A stretch of DNA of 64,000 nucleotides from Bin87 sp965116565 (GTDB taxonomy: Bacteria; Chloroflexota; Dehalococcoidia; Lucifugimonadales; UBA3495): the NCBI GenBank assembly GCA_965116565.1, contig OZ220699.1, forward strand, positions 1,488,001 through 1,552,000. The letters are read 5' to 3'. Made by a program: the position numbers and the translations under genes. The notes below the pieces were generated by a model. It was not told the DNA's origin and ran no database searches. It worked only from the letters and a program-made list of their open reading frames with translations. Below are positions 34,017 through 42,581 of the stretch, in pieces. Numbering within the stretch: the first letter of the stretch is position 1; each line of letters opens with the position of its first letter.

Positions 34017-34901
34017 CTACCCTATGGCATCTTTCAGCCGGCGAATGGCATTGATGTGATCATCGGCGGATGTCGCGCCACGCAATCCCGCGGCCATGTG
34101 GGTGGCTCCGATCTCCTCCCACGATTTCAATTCCGTGAGCCAATCCTCCGGATTGTTGTCGGCTGTGATGGTGATGCGCCCTTCGAAGCCGATTTCTGAA
34201 GGATCGCGACCGATGGCTTCCGCCTGGGCGCGAATCCGACCTAAAATCGCCTGCCCGCCTGTGTCGGGCGCAAACATGGGGAAGTAGCCGTCGGCCAGTC
34301 GCCCAATGCGCCGGATTGCCGCGTTTGGCGGTGTGGGGGCATTGCCACGACCTGCGCCGATCCAGATGGGGATCGGGCGTTGTACTGGCAGAGGATTGAT
34401 GCCGGCGTGGGTGATGTCATGATACTTGCCGTGGAAGTCGATCACGTCCTCGGTCCACAGTTGGCGCAACACATCGATCTGCTCGTCGCACCGACTGCCG
34501 CGGGTGGCGAAGTCCACTCCCAGGGCCTCGTATTCCACCGAGTTCCAACCCACGCCAATACCCAGCCGCAGCCTGCCGCCGGACAGCAGGTCAACCTCCG
34601 CGGCCTGCTTGGCGACCAGGGCCGTCTGGCGCTGGGGCAGGATCAGGATGCCGGTGGTGAGTCCGATCCGTTCGGTCACAGCCGCGAGGTAGGCCATCAA
34701 CGTGAATGGCTCATGGATGTAGGACTCGTGCGTGTATGGGAACTGCGGCACCTCCGGATGCTTCTCCGGTACCGCCCCCAGCACGTGGTCAAGGATGCGA
34801 ACATGATCGTAGCCCAGGTCCTCGGCAGCCTGGATGTAATCACGCAGCGCGCCGAAGTCGTCGCCAATCTCAACAATGGGAACGGAAACGCCGATTTCCA
34901 T
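34017..34901 (-). CDS. LLM-class F420/flavin-dependent oxidoreductase
   Basis: A 294-residue luciferase-like protein: MEIGVSVPIVEIGDDFG, DLGYDHVRILDHVLG, TGILILPQRQTALVAKQAAE, GRLRLGIGVGWNSVEYEALG and IPIWIGAG. This compact form resembles F420-dependent members. Start at 34901 is fixed by AGGAGGAGG upstream; the frame beyond it crosses a promoter-like box and a hairpin. It precedes the ABC exporter by 10 bases. Confidence 0.88.
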   Translation of the reverse strand: MEIGVSVPIVEIGDDFGALRDYIQAAEDLGYDHVRILDHVLGAVPEKHPEVPQFPYTHESYIHEPFTLMAYLAAVTERIGLTTGILILPQRQTALVAKQAAEVDLLSGGRLRLGIGVGWNSVEYEALGVDFATRGSRCDEQIDVLRQLWTEDVIDFHGKYHDITHAGINPLPVQRPIPIWIGAGRGNAPTPPNAAIRRIGRLADGYFPMFAPDTGGQAILGRIRAQAEAIGRDPSEIGFEGRITITADNNPEDWLTELKSWEEIGATHMAAGLRGATSADDHINAIRRLKDAIG

Positions 34902-34932
34902 GGTGAACCTCCTCCTGTCCGTTAATGACAAC

Positions 34933-34962
34933 GGCCCCGCCGTCGGCATGGTCGGTGGGGCC
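34933..34962 (-). terminator. hairpin between the isomerase and LLM genes
   Basis: GGCCCCGCCG pairs with CGGTGGGGCC with one G-T pair around a 10-base loop. On the minus strand it is followed only by a mixed T tract (GTTGTCATT), so termination may be partial. It lies in the leader of the LLM gene. Confidence 0.5.
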
Positions 34963-34993
34963 ATTATAGCGGGGTGTTGGGGCGCAATACCAA
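34963..34993 (-). promoter_or_regulatory. possible promoter of the LLM-exporter unit
   Basis: Minus-strand TATAAT (34968-34963) is a perfect -10 box. The nearest -35-like hexamer, TTGGTA (34993-34988), is 19 bases upstream, which is long. The hairpin 34933-34962 begins immediately after the -10 box and would form in the leader. Confidence 0.4.
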
Positions 34994-35041
34994 AACTACC
35001 TGGAGTTGACCGTTTTGGTCGCGCCCGATCAGGTCGGAAGA

Positions 35042-35851
35042 TCAGATCATAAAGTTCATCTCTTCGACGATGCGTTGCCCCAACGCGCGGTCGCCGGCGA
35101 TTTGCACGGAGCCGTTCGACAACGCGTGCTCGGCGCTCCACCGCCCGGTGCCCAATGCGTTGAAAGGCTCCAGGCCCATGGTCAGGCGCACCGTTGGCGA
35201 CTCAGGGGCGGCATCCATGCGATTGGCGCGTCCGCCGTCCATGTTCAGGGCGATGGTTCCGCCCACGTCTCCGGTGATGTCGAAAACCACCGTCGTACCA
35301 TCGTCTGGCTTCACCTTGCGTCCCACCACGAAAGGCATGGCCGCCCGCGTGCGCCCGTACGAATGTTGGGCCACGGGGCCCTCAAGGTGGCCGGGGATGC
35401 CGAGCGCCCGCCTCATGTCTTGCTCATGAACCCATGCGTCGTAGATGCGAATCGCCAGCAGGTCGGTGTACGGGCCGCTGCCGAGAGGGTTGGGCGTATC
35501 GACGGCGAAATCTTCTTCGGTCATGGCGCGCAGCACTCCCAATCGTTCCGCGGCGATATCACGGAACTCTGCGAGCACCTCCGCTCCGCTGAAACGGCGG
35601 CGGTAGTCCACCAGCACCTCGTTGCTCTGCCCGACCTCGTTGCGAACGTTGGATGTGTCAGCAGGCTCGTGCTCCGGAGCGGGCCGGCCGAGCAGACGAC
35701 ACTCGCTCCCCACCAGGTGCGACACCTGGTCCTGAACCGACCACCCGGGGCACTCGGTAGGCGTAGCCCATTGCTCCTCGGCAAGATCGCTGCACAATCC
35801 GTCGATGGACCGCCAAACGGCTTCCATCAAATCAACCATCTGTTGGGACAT
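35042..35851 (-). CDS. maleylpyruvate isomerase family / mycothiol-dependent enzyme (DinB-like)
   Basis: A 269-residue protein. The N-terminal DinB-like four-helix bundle carries WATPTECPGWSVQDQVSHLVG (first metal His) and IYDAWVHEQDMRRALG (His-x-x-Asp), followed by a C-terminal SCP2-like domain. This is the layout of TIGR03083 proteins, which use mycothiol or another thiol for isomerisation or transfer. Whether this organism makes mycothiol is not visible here. Start preceded by a weak GGAGTC. Downstream of the Rieske dioxygenase unit, consistent with aromatic-ring degradation but not proof. Confidence 0.86.
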   Translation of the reverse strand: MSQQMVDLMEAVWRSIDGLCSDLAEEQWATPTECPGWSVQDQVSHLVGSECRLLGRPAPEHEPADTSNVRNEVGQSNEVLVDYRRRFSGAEVLAEFRDIAAERLGVLRAMTEEDFAVDTPNPLGSGPYTDLLAIRIYDAWVHEQDMRRALGIPGHLEGPVAQHSYGRTRAAMPFVVGRKVKPDDGTTVVFDITGDVGGTIALNMDGGRANRMDAAPESPTVRLTMGLEPFNALGTGRWSAEHALSNGSVQIAGDRALGQRIVEEMNFMI

Positions 35852-35927
35852 TTATGACTCCGTAAATGAACTCCACGCCTAGCGGCGCGTTCGATATGGT
35901 GGAGGAGAAGAGCTGATGCCCGGTCGG

Positions 35928-36155
35928 CTAACGGACCCAGCGGCACTCGGGCAGATGGCCGCGGTATCCGCGGTCCGGACACGTGCAGTCAACGTCGTTT
36001 CGTTTCTGGTAACCCAGAGATTCCAGCCAACCGTCAAACCCGGGATAAAATCCGTAGCCGTCGTCGATGGCTCGATAGCCGGCGCGGAGGGCGGCGAGAA
36101 TCTCCTCGTCGGTTGGGACTGCGAATCCTCGCGTAGTCTCCAATGGCGCTACCAT
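35928..36155 (-). CDS. small conserved-looking protein next to the Rieske dioxygenase
   Basis: A 75-residue soluble protein I do not recognise. The N-terminal half is helical (TDEEILAALRAGYRAID); the C-terminal third carries three cysteines (CTCPDRGYRGHLPEC) that could bind a metal. It begins 5 bases after the stop of the 67-residue gene upstream, with AAGGGCG before its ATG, so it is part of the dioxygenase unit. A role in assembly of, or electron delivery to, the oxygenase is speculative. Confidence 0.6.
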   Translation of the reverse strand: MVAPLETTRGFAVPTDEEILAALRAGYRAIDDGYGFYPGFDGWLESLGYQKRNDVDCTCPDRGYRGHLPECRWVR

Positions 36156-36160
36156 CGCCC

Positions 36161-36364
36161 TTACTCCGCCACCAACTCGATGACGTCCTGGGCGAAGACC
36201 ATGTCCTCCTCGCCCACCTGGTCGGGATCTTCAGGACTGGTAAGGTAACGCACGAACAACCACACGCCGTCCTTTGGGTTGAATACGACCTCGGCGGTCG
36301 CTTCGCTGTAGAGCTTGAGCTTCTGGCCTGGCTCTACTTCAAACAGATTTACGATGTCGGCCAT
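36161..36364 (-). CDS. small unknown protein in the Rieske dioxygenase unit
   Basis: A 67-residue acidic, mainly beta protein (FEVEPGQKLKLYSEATAEVV, then GVWLFVRYLTSPEDPD). No cysteines, so it is not a ferredoxin. AGAGGCG precedes the ATG. It lies 27 bases after the beta-subunit stop and 5 bases before the 75-residue gene. The protein is unrecognised; co-occurrence with ring-hydroxylating dioxygenases should be checked. Confidence 0.6.
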   Translation of the reverse strand: MADIVNLFEVEPGQKLKLYSEATAEVVFNPKDGVWLFVRYLTSPEDPDQVGEEDMVFAQDVIELVAE

Positions 36365-36391
36365 TTTACACGCCTCTGCCGGACGATCACG

Positions 36392-36937
36392 TCAGAAAAA
36401 GAAGGTCAGGTTCTTGGCGAGCAGGACGTTCTGGTCCAAGAACACCTGACGTTGGGCAATCCGCCATTCGCCATCGACCCGTCGCAGCGTGTCCTCGCGC
36501 CGGCCGACCAGGATGTCGGTTTCGGTTTCCACACGATTGCGGTAGATGATGAACCTGCACCGCAGGTATACCTCCCCAGCCTCGGCCGGAGTGGGTTTCG
36601 CCTCGAGAATCTCGACGTTCGTTACCAGGTGGGAGATACGGGACAGTGGTTCTTCGGCCCAATGGACGCCGGTGAGAATCTGGTTCACGCGCTGCGTCAG
36701 TGTAACCTTGCCCTCATCGAACCAGTTGATGTCCTGCCCTTCCCGGGTGAACTCGCGCTCAAGCTCGCCGAACTTGACGTTCCGGCGCATGGGGACCCAG
36801 TATCGGACATCGTCGGTCAGCAACGCCAGCCAATCCTCGTACCGCCGGTCGTCGAGCAGGTTGGCTTCGTGGTACAGGAACGCCTCGACGTCCTGCTTCA
36901 GGAGCAACATAGCCAGCGGGTCGTTCGCAATTGCCAT
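36392..36937 (-). CDS. aromatic-ring-hydroxylating dioxygenase, beta subunit
   Basis: A 181-residue protein of the SnoaL-like dioxygenase beta family: EAFLYHEANLLDDRRYEDWLALL, YWVPMRR, RISHLVTNVEI and RVETETDILVGRREDTL. The beta subunit forms the central trimer of the alpha3beta3 oxygenase. ATG 36937 has AGGTGG upstream and stands 8 bases after the alpha-subunit stop. The length is normal. Confidence 0.9.
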   Translation of the reverse strand: MAIANDPLAMLLLKQDVEAFLYHEANLLDDRRYEDWLALLTDDVRYWVPMRRNVKFGELEREFTREGQDINWFDEGKVTLTQRVNQILTGVHWAEEPLSRISHLVTNVEILEAKPTPAEAGEVYLRCRFIIYRNRVETETDILVGRREDTLRRVDGEWRIAQRQVFLDQNVLLAKNLTFFF

Positions 36938-36945
36938 CGCGCCAC

Positions 36946-38325
36946 CTAACAAGCTGAGCCGTTGCCGTTGCGCCAGGTTGCCAACTCGTCCCAGTCGCGC
37001 GCCGCCATGAATTCCCGCCAACGGCTGTAGAAACCGCGCTGGTTTTGTTCTCCGGCTCGCGCCTTGGTGGTATCCAGGACGGTACCGTCGAGTTTCAGGC
37101 CGCCGTCCTCGAAGTCGGTGACCGCGTAGCCCATGCCCATCTGATAGTTGTAGTGATGGCGGCGGGCCATGGCTCCGCGACTGGCCGAGTGGGCGTAGTT
37201 CCAGTTTTCCATGTCGTCCTGCTCGGTCAGGCCGGCAGGGCCGGAATAGCGGATGTAGTACTGGCGCAGGAATTCCTTAACCTCCGGCGGCGCGGTCTTG
37301 TCGACGAGGAACCAGCGCCAGACTTCGGTCTGGTCCGGGCCGCGGGGGTGCCACACGGCGATGCTACGGGGCTGCCGGGGCAGGAATGACATATTGGGGA
37401 AAATGGTCCCCGGTCCCGCCAGGATGCGCCACAGTTGGCCCTGCCGCTCCTTGCGGGCGATTTCGCACTGGTAGAAATACTCGGAGACCACCGGATCGTT
37501 TTGGTAGGACGCCATTGGCTGGGCGTCCTCAGGCCGCAGGAACATGACGGTGCCATGCCCGCGTTCCGGGAACGATACGTCGAGGGACTTGGCTCCCTCT
37601 CGCTCACGGTTGTCCCGGCGCCCCTGCCCTGACGGGCCGATACCCACCAAGTCCACGGAACGGTGGCTGATGTTGTGGTAGCGATCGCCGATGAAGTTTT
37701 CGGCCGGGAATTTCCAGTTGCTGGGCACCATCCATTTCTCGATGCCGCCGATGATTTCGGTGCCGCCCTCGCTTCCATCCCATCCGTCGAACAGGATGTC
37801 CAGGTAGGTCTTGAACCCGCCGATGTACTCCAGGAAATCGGGAGCATTTTCATCCCACGACGCCCAAATGCCGCCCTTGTAATTGACCATGCGGGGGACG
37901 CGGATCAGGCTCCACTGGGACTTATCCAATTCCTCATGGTAGGCGTCCTTGTAAAACGGCACGCCGACTAGAGCGCCGTCGGTGGCGAAGCTCCAGCCGT
38001 GGTACGGGCAGGTGAAAATCGGAGTGTTCCCCTCGTCGTAGCGGCACACTTTCATGCCCCGGTGCATGCACGAGTTGAGGAATACGTGGATCTCGCCCTG
38101 GCGGTCGCGGCACAGGATGACCGATTCCTCTCCCATCGAGGATACGAAGAAGTCCCCAGGTTTGGTTACCTGGCTTTCGTGCCCGACGAACAGCCACGCG
38201 CGGGTGAAGATGCGGTCCTGCTCCTCGGCGTAGATGTCCGAGTTAACAAATATTTCCCGGCTGACCATGCCATTTTCCTGGTCAACCAGTCCACTGTAGG
38301 CACTGGGTTGGAACGTGATCGCCAT
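36946..38325 (-). CDS. aromatic-ring-hydroxylating dioxygenase, alpha subunit (Rieske)
   Basis: A 459-residue oxygenase. The Rieske [2Fe-2S] ligands are Cys86-x-His88 and Cys106-x-x-His109. The mononuclear iron site is in ENFIGDRYHNISH, with the bridging Asp present. It adds O2 across an aromatic or related substrate with electrons from a separate reductase. No ferredoxin or reductase gene is in the window, so these must come from elsewhere. The start at 38325 has GGAGGAG upstream. Followed by the beta subunit and two small unknown genes. Confidence 0.92.
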   Translation of the reverse strand: MAITFQPSAYSGLVDQENGMVSREIFVNSDIYAEEQDRIFTRAWLFVGHESQVTKPGDFFVSSMGEESVILCRDRQGEIHVFLNSCMHRGMKVCRYDEGNTPIFTCPYHGWSFATDGALVGVPFYKDAYHEELDKSQWSLIRVPRMVNYKGGIWASWDENAPDFLEYIGGFKTYLDILFDGWDGSEGGTEIIGGIEKWMVPSNWKFPAENFIGDRYHNISHRSVDLVGIGPSGQGRRDNREREGAKSLDVSFPERGHGTVMFLRPEDAQPMASYQNDPVVSEYFYQCEIARKERQGQLWRILAGPGTIFPNMSFLPRQPRSIAVWHPRGPDQTEVWRWFLVDKTAPPEVKEFLRQYYIRYSGPAGLTEQDDMENWNYAHSASRGAMARRHHYNYQMGMGYAVTDFEDGGLKLDGTVLDTTKARAGEQNQRGFYSRWREFMAARDWDELATWRNGNGSAC

Positions 38326-38389
38326 GATTCTCCTCCGGGCGTGGGTCGCCCCGCCGAATGGTATCACAACAGTATGGCAGGCGCAGACG

Positions 38390-39277
38390 TCATCGACTGC
38401 TCAACTCGGTTTGTGCCAGGGCCTCGAGAATTCGGGCCACGACCGGGTAGCCTTCGTCACCCCAGCCGGCTTCCTGCGCCTGTCGGTAGAGCGCGTTGGC
38501 GACCTGTCCGGTGGATGCCGGGGCAGCCACCCGCTCGGCAAGCGCACAGGCCAACGCAACGTCCTTTGCCACGATGTCCAGGGTGCCGCCGGCCTGGAAC
38601 GACCGGTCGAGGATAGAATTTGGAATGGCGTTGAACGCTCGGCTGGCGCCCGCGCTAACGGGAACGATCTCGGCCAGTATTGCGGGATCAACGCCGCCCA
38701 AGCGAGCGATGAGCATACCCTCGATGGCGGCGATCAAGTTGGTGTAACCCATGTACTGGGTGGCGAGTTTGGCCACGCAGCCAGCGCCCGATTCGCCAAC
38801 GTAAAACACCTGGGCGGCGACGGTCGCCAGGGCCGGCGAGATATTGTCGAAAACGGTTTTGTCGCCGCCGACCATCATTGTCATAGTGGGCGGACGACCG
38901 CTGACCGGGGCGTCCAGCATGTGGAGACCCCGTGTGGAGCAAGCGTCGGCCACTGTCCGGGACACATCAGGATCGTTGGTGGTGGTGTCCACGAGAATTG
39001 CGTCAGAGGGCATGGCAGCGAGGACGGCCGCCTCGTTGTCCAGGAGGACGGATTCGACCTGAGCCGGACCGGGCAGGGATGTCCAGACGACACCGCAACC
39101 CGACGCCGCTGTTTCGGCGCTGTCAGCCCAGGCAGCGCCCTGCCGGATCAACGGTTCCGCAGCTTCGCGCCGGAGGTCGTACACCGTCAGATCCACTCCC
39201 GCGTCGAGGAGGCACCCAGCCATGAGGCTGCCCATGGTGCCTACACCAATGAACGCCTGGCGGTGCGGCGTTATCAT
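38390..39277 (-). CDS. NAD(P)-dependent beta-hydroxyacid dehydrogenase (3-hydroxyisobutyrate dehydrogenase family)
   Basis: A 295-residue protein with the N-terminal dinucleotide motif FIGVGTMGSLMAG, the substrate motif LDAPVSGRPP near residue 120 and the catalytic Lys in GAGCVAKLATQYM near 170. The usual KLxNN after the Lys is KLATQ here, a visible departure. It oxidises a beta-hydroxy acid to the semialdehyde or reduces the reverse. GGGAGGT gives a firm start. It precedes the Rieske unit on the same strand and follows two DUF3574 lipoproteins. Confidence 0.88.
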   Translation of the reverse strand: MITPHRQAFIGVGTMGSLMAGCLLDAGVDLTVYDLRREAAEPLIRQGAAWADSAETAASGCGVVWTSLPGPAQVESVLLDNEAAVLAAMPSDAILVDTTTNDPDVSRTVADACSTRGLHMLDAPVSGRPPTMTMMVGGDKTVFDNISPALATVAAQVFYVGESGAGCVAKLATQYMGYTNLIAAIEGMLIARLGGVDPAILAEIVPVSAGASRAFNAIPNSILDRSFQAGGTLDIVAKDVALACALAERVAAPASTGQVANALYRQAQEAGWGDEGYPVVARILEALAQTELSSR

Positions 39278-39304
39278 GTTAAACCTCCCGAAAATCCGAA
39301 ATAA

Positions 39305-39736
39305 TCAATTGGAGTAGAGGCCGACACATTCATGCTGACTCACGGTACGGAAGACCGGGTCCTGCATGAACCGCCGCTGGTATTCCTCGGAAATTGCGTC
39401 CACCAGTTTCAATCCGTCCGCAACCGGTGGCGGGTGAACGACGACCACCAGCCTGGTGTTTTCCCGTTCGATCACCCCGTCGGGGCGCTGCCACTGCCCC
39501 TTTGCGTTGAGGGTGCTGAGTCCCAAAGGAAATCGGGGTGTTACGGTGTCAGCCAGAAATTCGGCCCATTCTTCGGGCGACACGGAACGGCCGTCGGCGT
39601 TATCCAGTCCGAAAAACATCTCGAAACGCACCACTTGCTGCAGCCCGTCCGGGCACCGCGGTTCAGTTTCCTCGGTGCATCCGAACCCCGATGCAAGAAC
39701 GACTACCAAGACACCCAGTAAGGTGAAAGTCCTCAA
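39305..39736 (-). CDS. DUF3574 lipoprotein
   Basis: A 143-residue exported protein. The signal sequence ends in the lipobox SGFGC (Cys20), followed by a DUF3574 domain: FEMFFGLDNADGRSVSPEEW, FLADTVTPRFPLGLSTLNAKG and later a C-terminal Cys. A TTG start with a weak ribosome site is the only option that yields the signal peptide. DUF3574 has no known function. It sits tandem to a second DUF3574 gene, 14 bases downstream of it. Confidence 0.8.
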   Translation of the reverse strand: MRTFTLLGVLVVVLASGFGCTEETEPRCPDGLQQVVRFEMFFGLDNADGRSVSPEEWAEFLADTVTPRFPLGLSTLNAKGQWQRPDGVIERENTRLVVVVHPPPVADGLKLVDAISEEYQRRFMQDPVFRTVSQHECVGLYSN

Positions 39737-39750
39737 CGGCCAACTTTAAA

Positions 39751-40182
39751 TCAGTACACGGCTGCGCATGCGGGCAGGGTTGTGTAGAAGACCGCCTGCT
39801 GATCAAACCGCGACTTGTACTCGTCGGACATTGCCTGCACGGACAAGAGGACAGCGTCGGTGGCATCGGACGGGACCAGGACGTTGAGCAGCTTCGTGGA
39901 TTCCACGTAGAGGCGGCCCTCCGTTGTATCCAGCCATTGACCACGAGCGTCCAGCACGGTGAGGCCGTCGGGGAAACGGGGCGTTACGGTATCGGCCAGG
40001 AAACCGTTCCACTCATCCTCCGTAACCATGGCGCCATCGCCCTTCTCTCTACCGAAATAGACGTTCACTTCCGTGAATTGGTCCATTCCGTCCGGGCAAT
40101 CATATTGGCCGCCAACCGCGCATCCTGCTGCCAAGAGGACGAGCAACGCGGAGGCGGCCAATAACCCGGTTGGAGACCGCAT
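39751..40182 (-). CDS. DUF3574 lipoprotein (tandem paralogue)
   Basis: A 143-residue lipoprotein: lipobox LLAAGC, then VNVYFGREKGDGAMVTEDEW, FLADTVTPRFPDGLTVLDARG, and VESTKLLNVLV. It is clearly homologous to the next gene. The ATG at 40182 follows the TAG stop of the LLM gene after one base (TAG-C-ATG) with no Shine-Dalgarno, so translation probably re-initiates. Cys residues near the mature N-terminus (YDCPDG) and near the C-terminus (LPACAAVY) are present in both copies (RCPDG, HECVGL) and could form a disulfide. Confidence 0.82.
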   Translation of the reverse strand: MRSPTGLLAASALLVLLAAGCAVGGQYDCPDGMDQFTEVNVYFGREKGDGAMVTEDEWNGFLADTVTPRFPDGLTVLDARGQWLDTTEGRLYVESTKLLNVLVPSDATDAVLLSVQAMSDEYKSRFDQQAVFYTTLPACAAVY

Positions 40183-40183
40183 G

Positions 40184-41353
40184 CTATTCGTAGTGGTCAA
40201 CCAGCGGAATCTCGTGGAGGGCCGGGATGACCTCGCGGCCGATCAGTTCGATGGAGCGCATCACGTCTTCGTGGTCCATCGCGCCTTCGTTGCCATAGAT
40301 ATGGAGGTAGCCCGGGTTGAGGCGGTCGATGATCATGGAGAGTTTTTCCCGAACCGTGTCGGGGCTGCCCACGATGATGTTGTTGGCTTCCTGCAGTTCC
40401 TCGTAGGTCATCATGCGGCCGAACCCACCGGCACCCGGGAGGGTCCGCTGGATGCTGACGGCCTCGCGCGACTGGTAGCCGGGCGGGTCGTTGTGCTCAC
40501 GGGGGCCGCGGTTACGGTGTTCCTGAGTCCAGAGGAATTCGCGCCCAAGTTCCTGTGCCTTTTCATCGGTGTCGGCGCAGAACACGCGCAGCAGGTAGCC
40601 GAAATGCTCAGGACCGGGTTGGAAGCCCGTCTCCTTGGCGGTATCGATATACACGTCCCGCAGGCGATGGGTGTGCTCAAGGAGGGAACCCAGGTTCATG
40701 TACGGGTGCCGGTGGCTGGCGGCCCATACCACCGATTCGGGGCTGCTGAACCCGGGGAACCAGATGGGTGGATGAGGCTTCTGCATCGGCAGCACCCACG
40801 GGTTCACCTTCCGATAGTGGTAATACTCGCCTTCATAGCGGAACGGCCCCGGCTCAGTCCAGCACTTTATGATCAGATCGTGGGCTTCCTCGAAGCGGTC
40901 GCGGTTTTGCGGTGGAGCGACTCCTCCCTGGAGGGTTTCCACCGCGGTGCCCCGGACGAAACCCGAAATGATCCGACCGCCGGAAATGCAGTCCAGCATG
41001 GCGATCTCTTCGGCCATGCGGATCGGGTCGTTGATGGCAATCACGTTCCCGAGGATGGCGATCTTGGTGTTCCGGGTGACCTTGGAGATCACGGCGGCGT
41101 CGATGTTGACGGCCGGTTTCATGCACCAGTACGAGGCGTGATGCTCGTTGGACATGATGCCGTCGAACCCGTTCTGGTCGGCGCAGGCGTACTGCTCGTG
41201 GTACTGGTTGTAGAGGATGTGGGCCCGCTCAGGGTCGAAATGGGAGTTGGGGAAATCCAGTCGCCCTGATTCGTACTGCTCCACGTCCGCATCGGTGACG
41301 TGGCCGTAGGGTTGCTCCGAGAACCAGAATATTTCCACCTTATCTTTTGGCAT
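40184..41353 (-). CDS. LLM-class flavin-dependent oxidoreductase
   Basis: A 389-residue luciferase-like protein. It has FDGIMSNEHHASYWCMKPAV (the EHH motif), TKIAILGNVIAINDPIRMAEE, GGRIISGFVRGTAVE and PPIWFPGFSSPESV. Larger insertions than in the other four LLM proteins place it nearer the luciferase/alkane-monooxygenase-like branch. Start at 41353 after AAGGAGGA; the upstream frame is not conserved. Translationally linked to the DUF3574 gene that follows. Confidence 0.88.
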   Translation of the reverse strand: MPKDKVEIFWFSEQPYGHVTDADVEQYESGRLDFPNSHFDPERAHILYNQYHEQYACADQNGFDGIMSNEHHASYWCMKPAVNIDAAVISKVTRNTKIAILGNVIAINDPIRMAEEIAMLDCISGGRIISGFVRGTAVETLQGGVAPPQNRDRFEEAHDLIIKCWTEPGPFRYEGEYYHYRKVNPWVLPMQKPHPPIWFPGFSSPESVVWAASHRHPYMNLGSLLEHTHRLRDVYIDTAKETGFQPGPEHFGYLLRVFCADTDEKAQELGREFLWTQEHRNRGPREHNDPPGYQSREAVSIQRTLPGAGGFGRMMTYEELQEANNIIVGSPDTVREKLSMIIDRLNPGYLHIYGNEGAMDHEDVMRSIELIGREVIPALHEIPLVDHYE

Positions 41354-41477
41354 GGGGTCCTCCTTGCCGCGACAGGCGGGCACACCTGCGATGCCCGTGG
41401 GGTAACTCAATGGCGCCAGTATAGGGATGGCGTATAACAGGGGCAACCGCGGCGGGTTAGAGACCGCCGGATCCGGA

Positions 41478-41708
41478 TCACTCCGTGGGAATCCTGGGGT
41501 TGAATATCCGGCCGTATTGCACGAACGCGACTATGGTCGCCACGACTCCGACGCACATGGCGATGTTACAACTGGTGACCAGGGTCAGGCGCAGCCAGAG
41601 TTCGTGGTCGACCGCAATGAAGACAACCCCCATGATGATGCGCAAGGCGACAATGCACCCCAACGACAGCAGGAGTCGCCACCGATGCTGAGCAAGCCAA
41701 CGGTACAT
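41478..41708 (-). CDS. small two-helix membrane protein
   Basis: A 76-residue protein with two predicted membrane helices (about residues 11-31 and 42-64) joined by a short loop, with basic residues at the N-terminus. Not recognised. It starts 19 bases after the enoyl-CoA isomerase stop and may be on the same transcript. Its ribosome site is weak, and the 124-base gap to the next gene holds nothing I can identify. Confidence 0.55.
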   Translation of the reverse strand: MYRWLAQHRWRLLLSLGCIVALRIIMGVVFIAVDHELWLRLTLVTSCNIAMCVGVVATIVAFVQYGRIFNPRIPTE

Positions 41709-41727
41709 GACTGCGCGCCGAGTCTGG

Positions 41728-42537
41728 CTAGCGACCCTGGAACCACGCCTGACGCTTCTGGGAGAAGGCCCGTATGCCTTCCTGGAAATCGCCGGTCAGA
41801 CCGATGTTGGCGATGGCGTCAGTCTCGGCGTCAAGCTGGGTAGCGAGATCAGCCTCCCAACTCCCGTCGAACAGCGCCTTGACGCGCCCGTAAGCCTGGG
41901 TGGGTCCCTGCGCCAGCCGGTCGGCCGTTTCCATGGCGTGGCGTTCGAAGTGGGATGCGTCGAACACCTGGCTGACCAAACCGAGTTGCAGAGCGTACTC
42001 GGCGCCGATGGGTTGTCGCGCCAGGTAGATGTCCATGGCGCGACCCTGGCCGACGATGCGGGGCAGCATGTAGGTAGAGCCGCCGTCCGCGGTGCAACCG
42101 ATGTTGGCGTACGCCAGGAGGAACCGCGCGTCCGCCGACGCCACCCGCATATCGCAGGCGAGGGCCAGGCTGAAGCCGGCGCCGGCCGCGACACCGTTCA
42201 CGGCGGCGACAACGGGTTTGTCCAGTTGGCGGATTGCCATAACCACGTCGCGGTGCAGGCTGTCCGCCAATCCGCGGAGGTGTTCGGACAGTCCTTCGGG
42301 ACCGCCCTCGTCAAGATGGGCCGTAAAATTCCGCACATCGGCGCCGGCGCAGAACGCTCCGTCGGTCCCGGTGAGCAGGACGGCCCGGACATCACGCGCG
42401 GCGGCGGCGGACAACGCGGCACCGAGATCGGAGATCATGTCGGGCGACAAGGCGTTGCGCGCCTCCGGACGATTCAGGCGGATCACGGCCAATGATGCTC
42501 TGCGCTCTAACAGAATATGATTGTTGGTGCTGGTCAT
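41728..42537 (-). CDS. enoyl-CoA hydratase/isomerase family protein, PaaG-like
   Basis: A 269-residue crotonase-fold protein. The oxyanion-hole segment GTDGAFCAGADVRNF and AAVNGVAAGAGFSLALACDM are clear. The hydratase Glu pair is missing: the GAGFSLALA position lacks Glu144, and the second site reads IGCTADGGSTYMLPR with Asp. That pattern matches PaaG/ring-oxepin isomerases and delta3-delta2 isomerases rather than true hydratases. GGGGGA precedes the start. A role in aromatic-CoA or acyl-CoA degradation is inferred. Confidence 0.87.
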   Translation of the reverse strand: MTSTNNHILLERRASLAVIRLNRPEARNALSPDMISDLGAALSAAAARDVRAVLLTGTDGAFCAGADVRNFTAHLDEGGPEGLSEHLRGLADSLHRDVVMAIRQLDKPVVAAVNGVAAGAGFSLALACDMRVASADARFLLAYANIGCTADGGSTYMLPRIVGQGRAMDIYLARQPIGAEYALQLGLVSQVFDASHFERHAMETADRLAQGPTQAYGRVKALFDGSWEADLATQLDAETDAIANIGLTGDFQEGIRAFSQKRQAWFQGR

Positions 42538-42581
42538 CAGAGTCCCCCTGGGAGCCGGGCGATTCGCGGCTGTGCAAGACT

